Assembly (NCBI GenBank): GCA_030456405.1 | Contig: JAKDNQ010000121.1 | Coordinates: forward strand, 1-6,653 | From: Nitrospira sp. | GTDB taxonomy: Bacteria > Nitrospirota > Nitrospiria > Nitrospirales > Nitrospiraceae | Length of the DNA stretch: 6,653 nt | Direction of reading: 5' to 3' | Shown: one piece after another, positions 5,509 to 6,653 of the stretch | Position numbering within the stretch: position 1 is the first letter of the stretch | How the letters are laid out: each line of letters starts with the position of its first letter | The notes under the pieces: model-generated | The model's database searches: none | What the model was told of the DNA's origin: nothing | Seen by the model: the letters and a program-made list of their open reading frames with translations, nothing else | Translations under genes and position numbers: made by a program

Positions 5509-6515
5509 GTTGGTCTCGCCCTGATCCCCTCACCCGAGATCTTGTCCATATGATCAACGCTCGGCGCCATGACCATGGCGATACCGAAGCGGCGATCGAT
5601 ACGCTGCAAGCTTTTTTGGAGCAAGGGCGGGAATACGATCTCTTAACTGTGTTGGCAGCGTTGGACGAGGACATGGCGGAATGGCTCTTCGATCTTCTCG
5701 CGGAGGCCTCCTGTTCCGTGCTCATTGATGGACCAGCCGATGAAAAGCTGTCCTATGCCATTATGGCGGCGTTGGAGCTTCCTCTCCAAGCCAATCTGGC
5801 CCATCCTCTCAAGTTGAAGATCGACCCAGTTGCAACGGCGGAGCTGTTGCACCGGCATCTTCGGCTTTCTGCCGGGACGATGGTGCGTGTGGAGTCTCGC
5901 CTGTTGACCGATTCTACACTTGAACCGCTCAGTCTCCAGGGTTTGAATGACCATTTGAGCATGGTGGCGGACTCCCAGCGTGCCACGTCAATTGCCGCTC
6001 GGCTCCATCCGCCTGTTGAAAGCACAGCCTTTCTCTTTTTTGAGTTGATCGGTGTGGCCGACTCAGGACTGCCCGATTCACTCGAGGACCGGCACCGCCG
6101 AGCGCTCCTTGAAGGCCTTGTGGAGCAATGTCCCGAGTTGGCACTGGCTCCTGGTATGATTGAAGCGCCGGTGTACGCGGCCTATGCCATGTTCGACGCG
6201 CAAAATGCCGTGCGACTCCACCGGTTGGCGGATGAAACTGCAGCGGTATGGCGCGATCTGGACCCACTCGTCCGTGGACGCACAATCGTGCATCTCCATA
6301 CGCAATGCGGGAACGGTGTCTATATGCCGGTCTGGACAGACTTATTCGATCCCGAACTTCCCGAAGACCACGGTCCCGTCTGGACCTCTCCGGATGTATG
6401 GATCTTCACGGCCGACTTACCCATCGAATGGCCTGGAGAAATGTTGACCAATCGGCTGCTCGCCGAAGGCTGCACCAGGTTTGAGAATCACATCGTCGAA
6501 GCTCCAGAGAACTAG
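5502..6515 (+). CDS. Uncharacterised acidic 337-residue cytosolic protein
   Basis: I do not recognise this family. The reading frame is long, has a good Shine-Dalgarno and has codon use like its neighbours, so the gene is real. The protein is acidic and Leu/Ala-rich, with no signal peptide or transmembrane helix. The first half (about 12-120) looks helical, with segments such as TEAAIDTLQAFLEQ and LLTVLAALDEDMAEWLFDLLAE that could be repeat-like helices. The second half is richer in aromatics (VWRDLDPLV, YMPVWTDLFDPELPEDHGPVW, VWIFTADLPIEWPGEM; about 249-311) and may be a separate alpha/beta domain. Scattered H, D and C residues do not form a catalytic motif I can name. It follows yjbQ by 124 bases on the same strand. 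The TAG stop coincides with the start of a repeat-like tail, so the extreme C-terminus may have been set by that insertion. Confidence 0.8.
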   Translation: MLSWSRPDPLTRDLVHMINARRHDHGDTEAAIDTLQAFLEQGREYDLLTVLAALDEDMAEWLFDLLAEASCSVLIDGPADEKLSYAIMAALELPLQANLAHPLKLKIDPVATAELLHRHLRLSAGTMVRVESRLLTDSTLEPLSLQGLNDHLSMVADSQRATSIAARLHPPVESTAFLFFELIGVADSGLPDSLEDRHRRALLEGLVEQCPELALAPGMIEAPVYAAYAMFDAQNAVRLHRLADETAAVWRDLDPLVRGRTIVHLHTQCGNGVYMPVWTDLFDPELPEDHGPVWTSPDVWIFTADLPIEWPGEMLTNRLLAEGCTRFENHIVEAPEN

Positions 6516-6653
6516 CCCGCATTATTCATGAGCGCTTCTGCTGCAATCGCCGATCCGCTGTTGCGACAAGCCTTCGGCCTACGGGCTCGCCCCTCGGACC
6601 CTCCACGTACTGCACGAGTACGCCTCAGATCCTCACGGCTCCGCGCGCAGGTC
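6512..6653. repeat. Gene-free 3' tail resembling a dispersed intergenic repeat (runs off the window)
   Basis: No gene is visible here. The stretch starts at the stop codon of the preceding gene (CTAGCCCGCATTATTCATGA, 6512-6531) and continues with GC-rich, locally symmetric DNA. It contains a GCC-TTC-GGC mini-hairpin (6570-6578), an imperfect tandem pair (CCTCGGACCCTC and CCTCAGATCCTC) and a clear 6-bp hairpin (6606-6622). The wording resembles intergenic repeats I associate with Nitrospira genomes, but only from memory; a second copy is not in this window. Confidence 0.4.
6606..6622. repeat. 6-bp hairpin with 5-nt loop in the 3' tail
   Basis: CGTACT, a GCACG loop, then AGTACG form a perfect stem. 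It is flanked on the two sides by the CCTCGGACCCTC and CCTCAGATCCTC imperfect copies. It lacks a T-run, so it is more like a repeat-element hairpin than an intrinsic terminator. Confidence 0.55.

Noticed and set aside
5138..5725. 195-codon minus-strand frame across yjbQ and the next gene
   Set aside because: It runs antisense through the conserved yjbQ core and the start of the 337-residue gene; its Ser/Arg-rich translation matches no family.

Overview
This window looks like a bacterial chromosome with moderately high GC (my impression, not a count). The likeliest source is a Nitrospira-like member of the Nitrospirota. That guess rests on gene content (hopanoid or squalene pathway HpnD, a short class II NrdJ, a cytosolic cobalamin-binding protein, YjbQ) and on the look of the repeat-like 3' end. 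No rRNA, tRNA, transposase or CRISPR array is visible.

Layout: positions 1-4805 are all on the minus strand. Read in the direction of transcription they hold nrdJ (4805-3033), a membrane-anchored SH3-domain protein (2918-2190), a HAD phosphatase/phosphoglucomutase-family protein (2062-1367), a BtuF-like cobalamin-binding protein (1354-419) and the N-terminal 140 residues of an HpnD-type squalene/phytoene synthase (422 to the left edge). The last three form a tight operon, with a 12-nt gap and then an ATGA overlap. An extended -10 element precedes the operon, and a 20-bp perfect inverted repeat sits where its -35 would be. The SH3 gene has its own stacked promoter candidates just after nrdJ. 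nrdJ has a TATAAT box so close to its ATG that its mRNA is probably leaderless.

A divergent plus-strand block starts at 4964: yjbQ (4964-5377), a probable 44-residue small ORF (5374-5508) that is GTGA-coupled to yjbQ and has a near-ideal ribosome-binding site, and an unrecognised acidic 337-residue protein (5502-6515). The last 140 bases (6512-6653) have no gene. They resemble a dispersed intergenic repeat with a small hairpin, starting at the stop codon of the preceding gene and running off the window.

Functionally, the clearest theme is vitamin B12. nrdJ uses adenosylcobalamin as its radical source, and a cobalamin-binding protein lies about 1.7 kb downstream on the same strand, although the two appear to be in separate transcription units. 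The other genes are housekeeping or unassigned. I see no clear defence, mobile or secretion system. The less ordinary features are the small coupled ORF, the leaderless nrdJ and the palindromes placed on two promoters.
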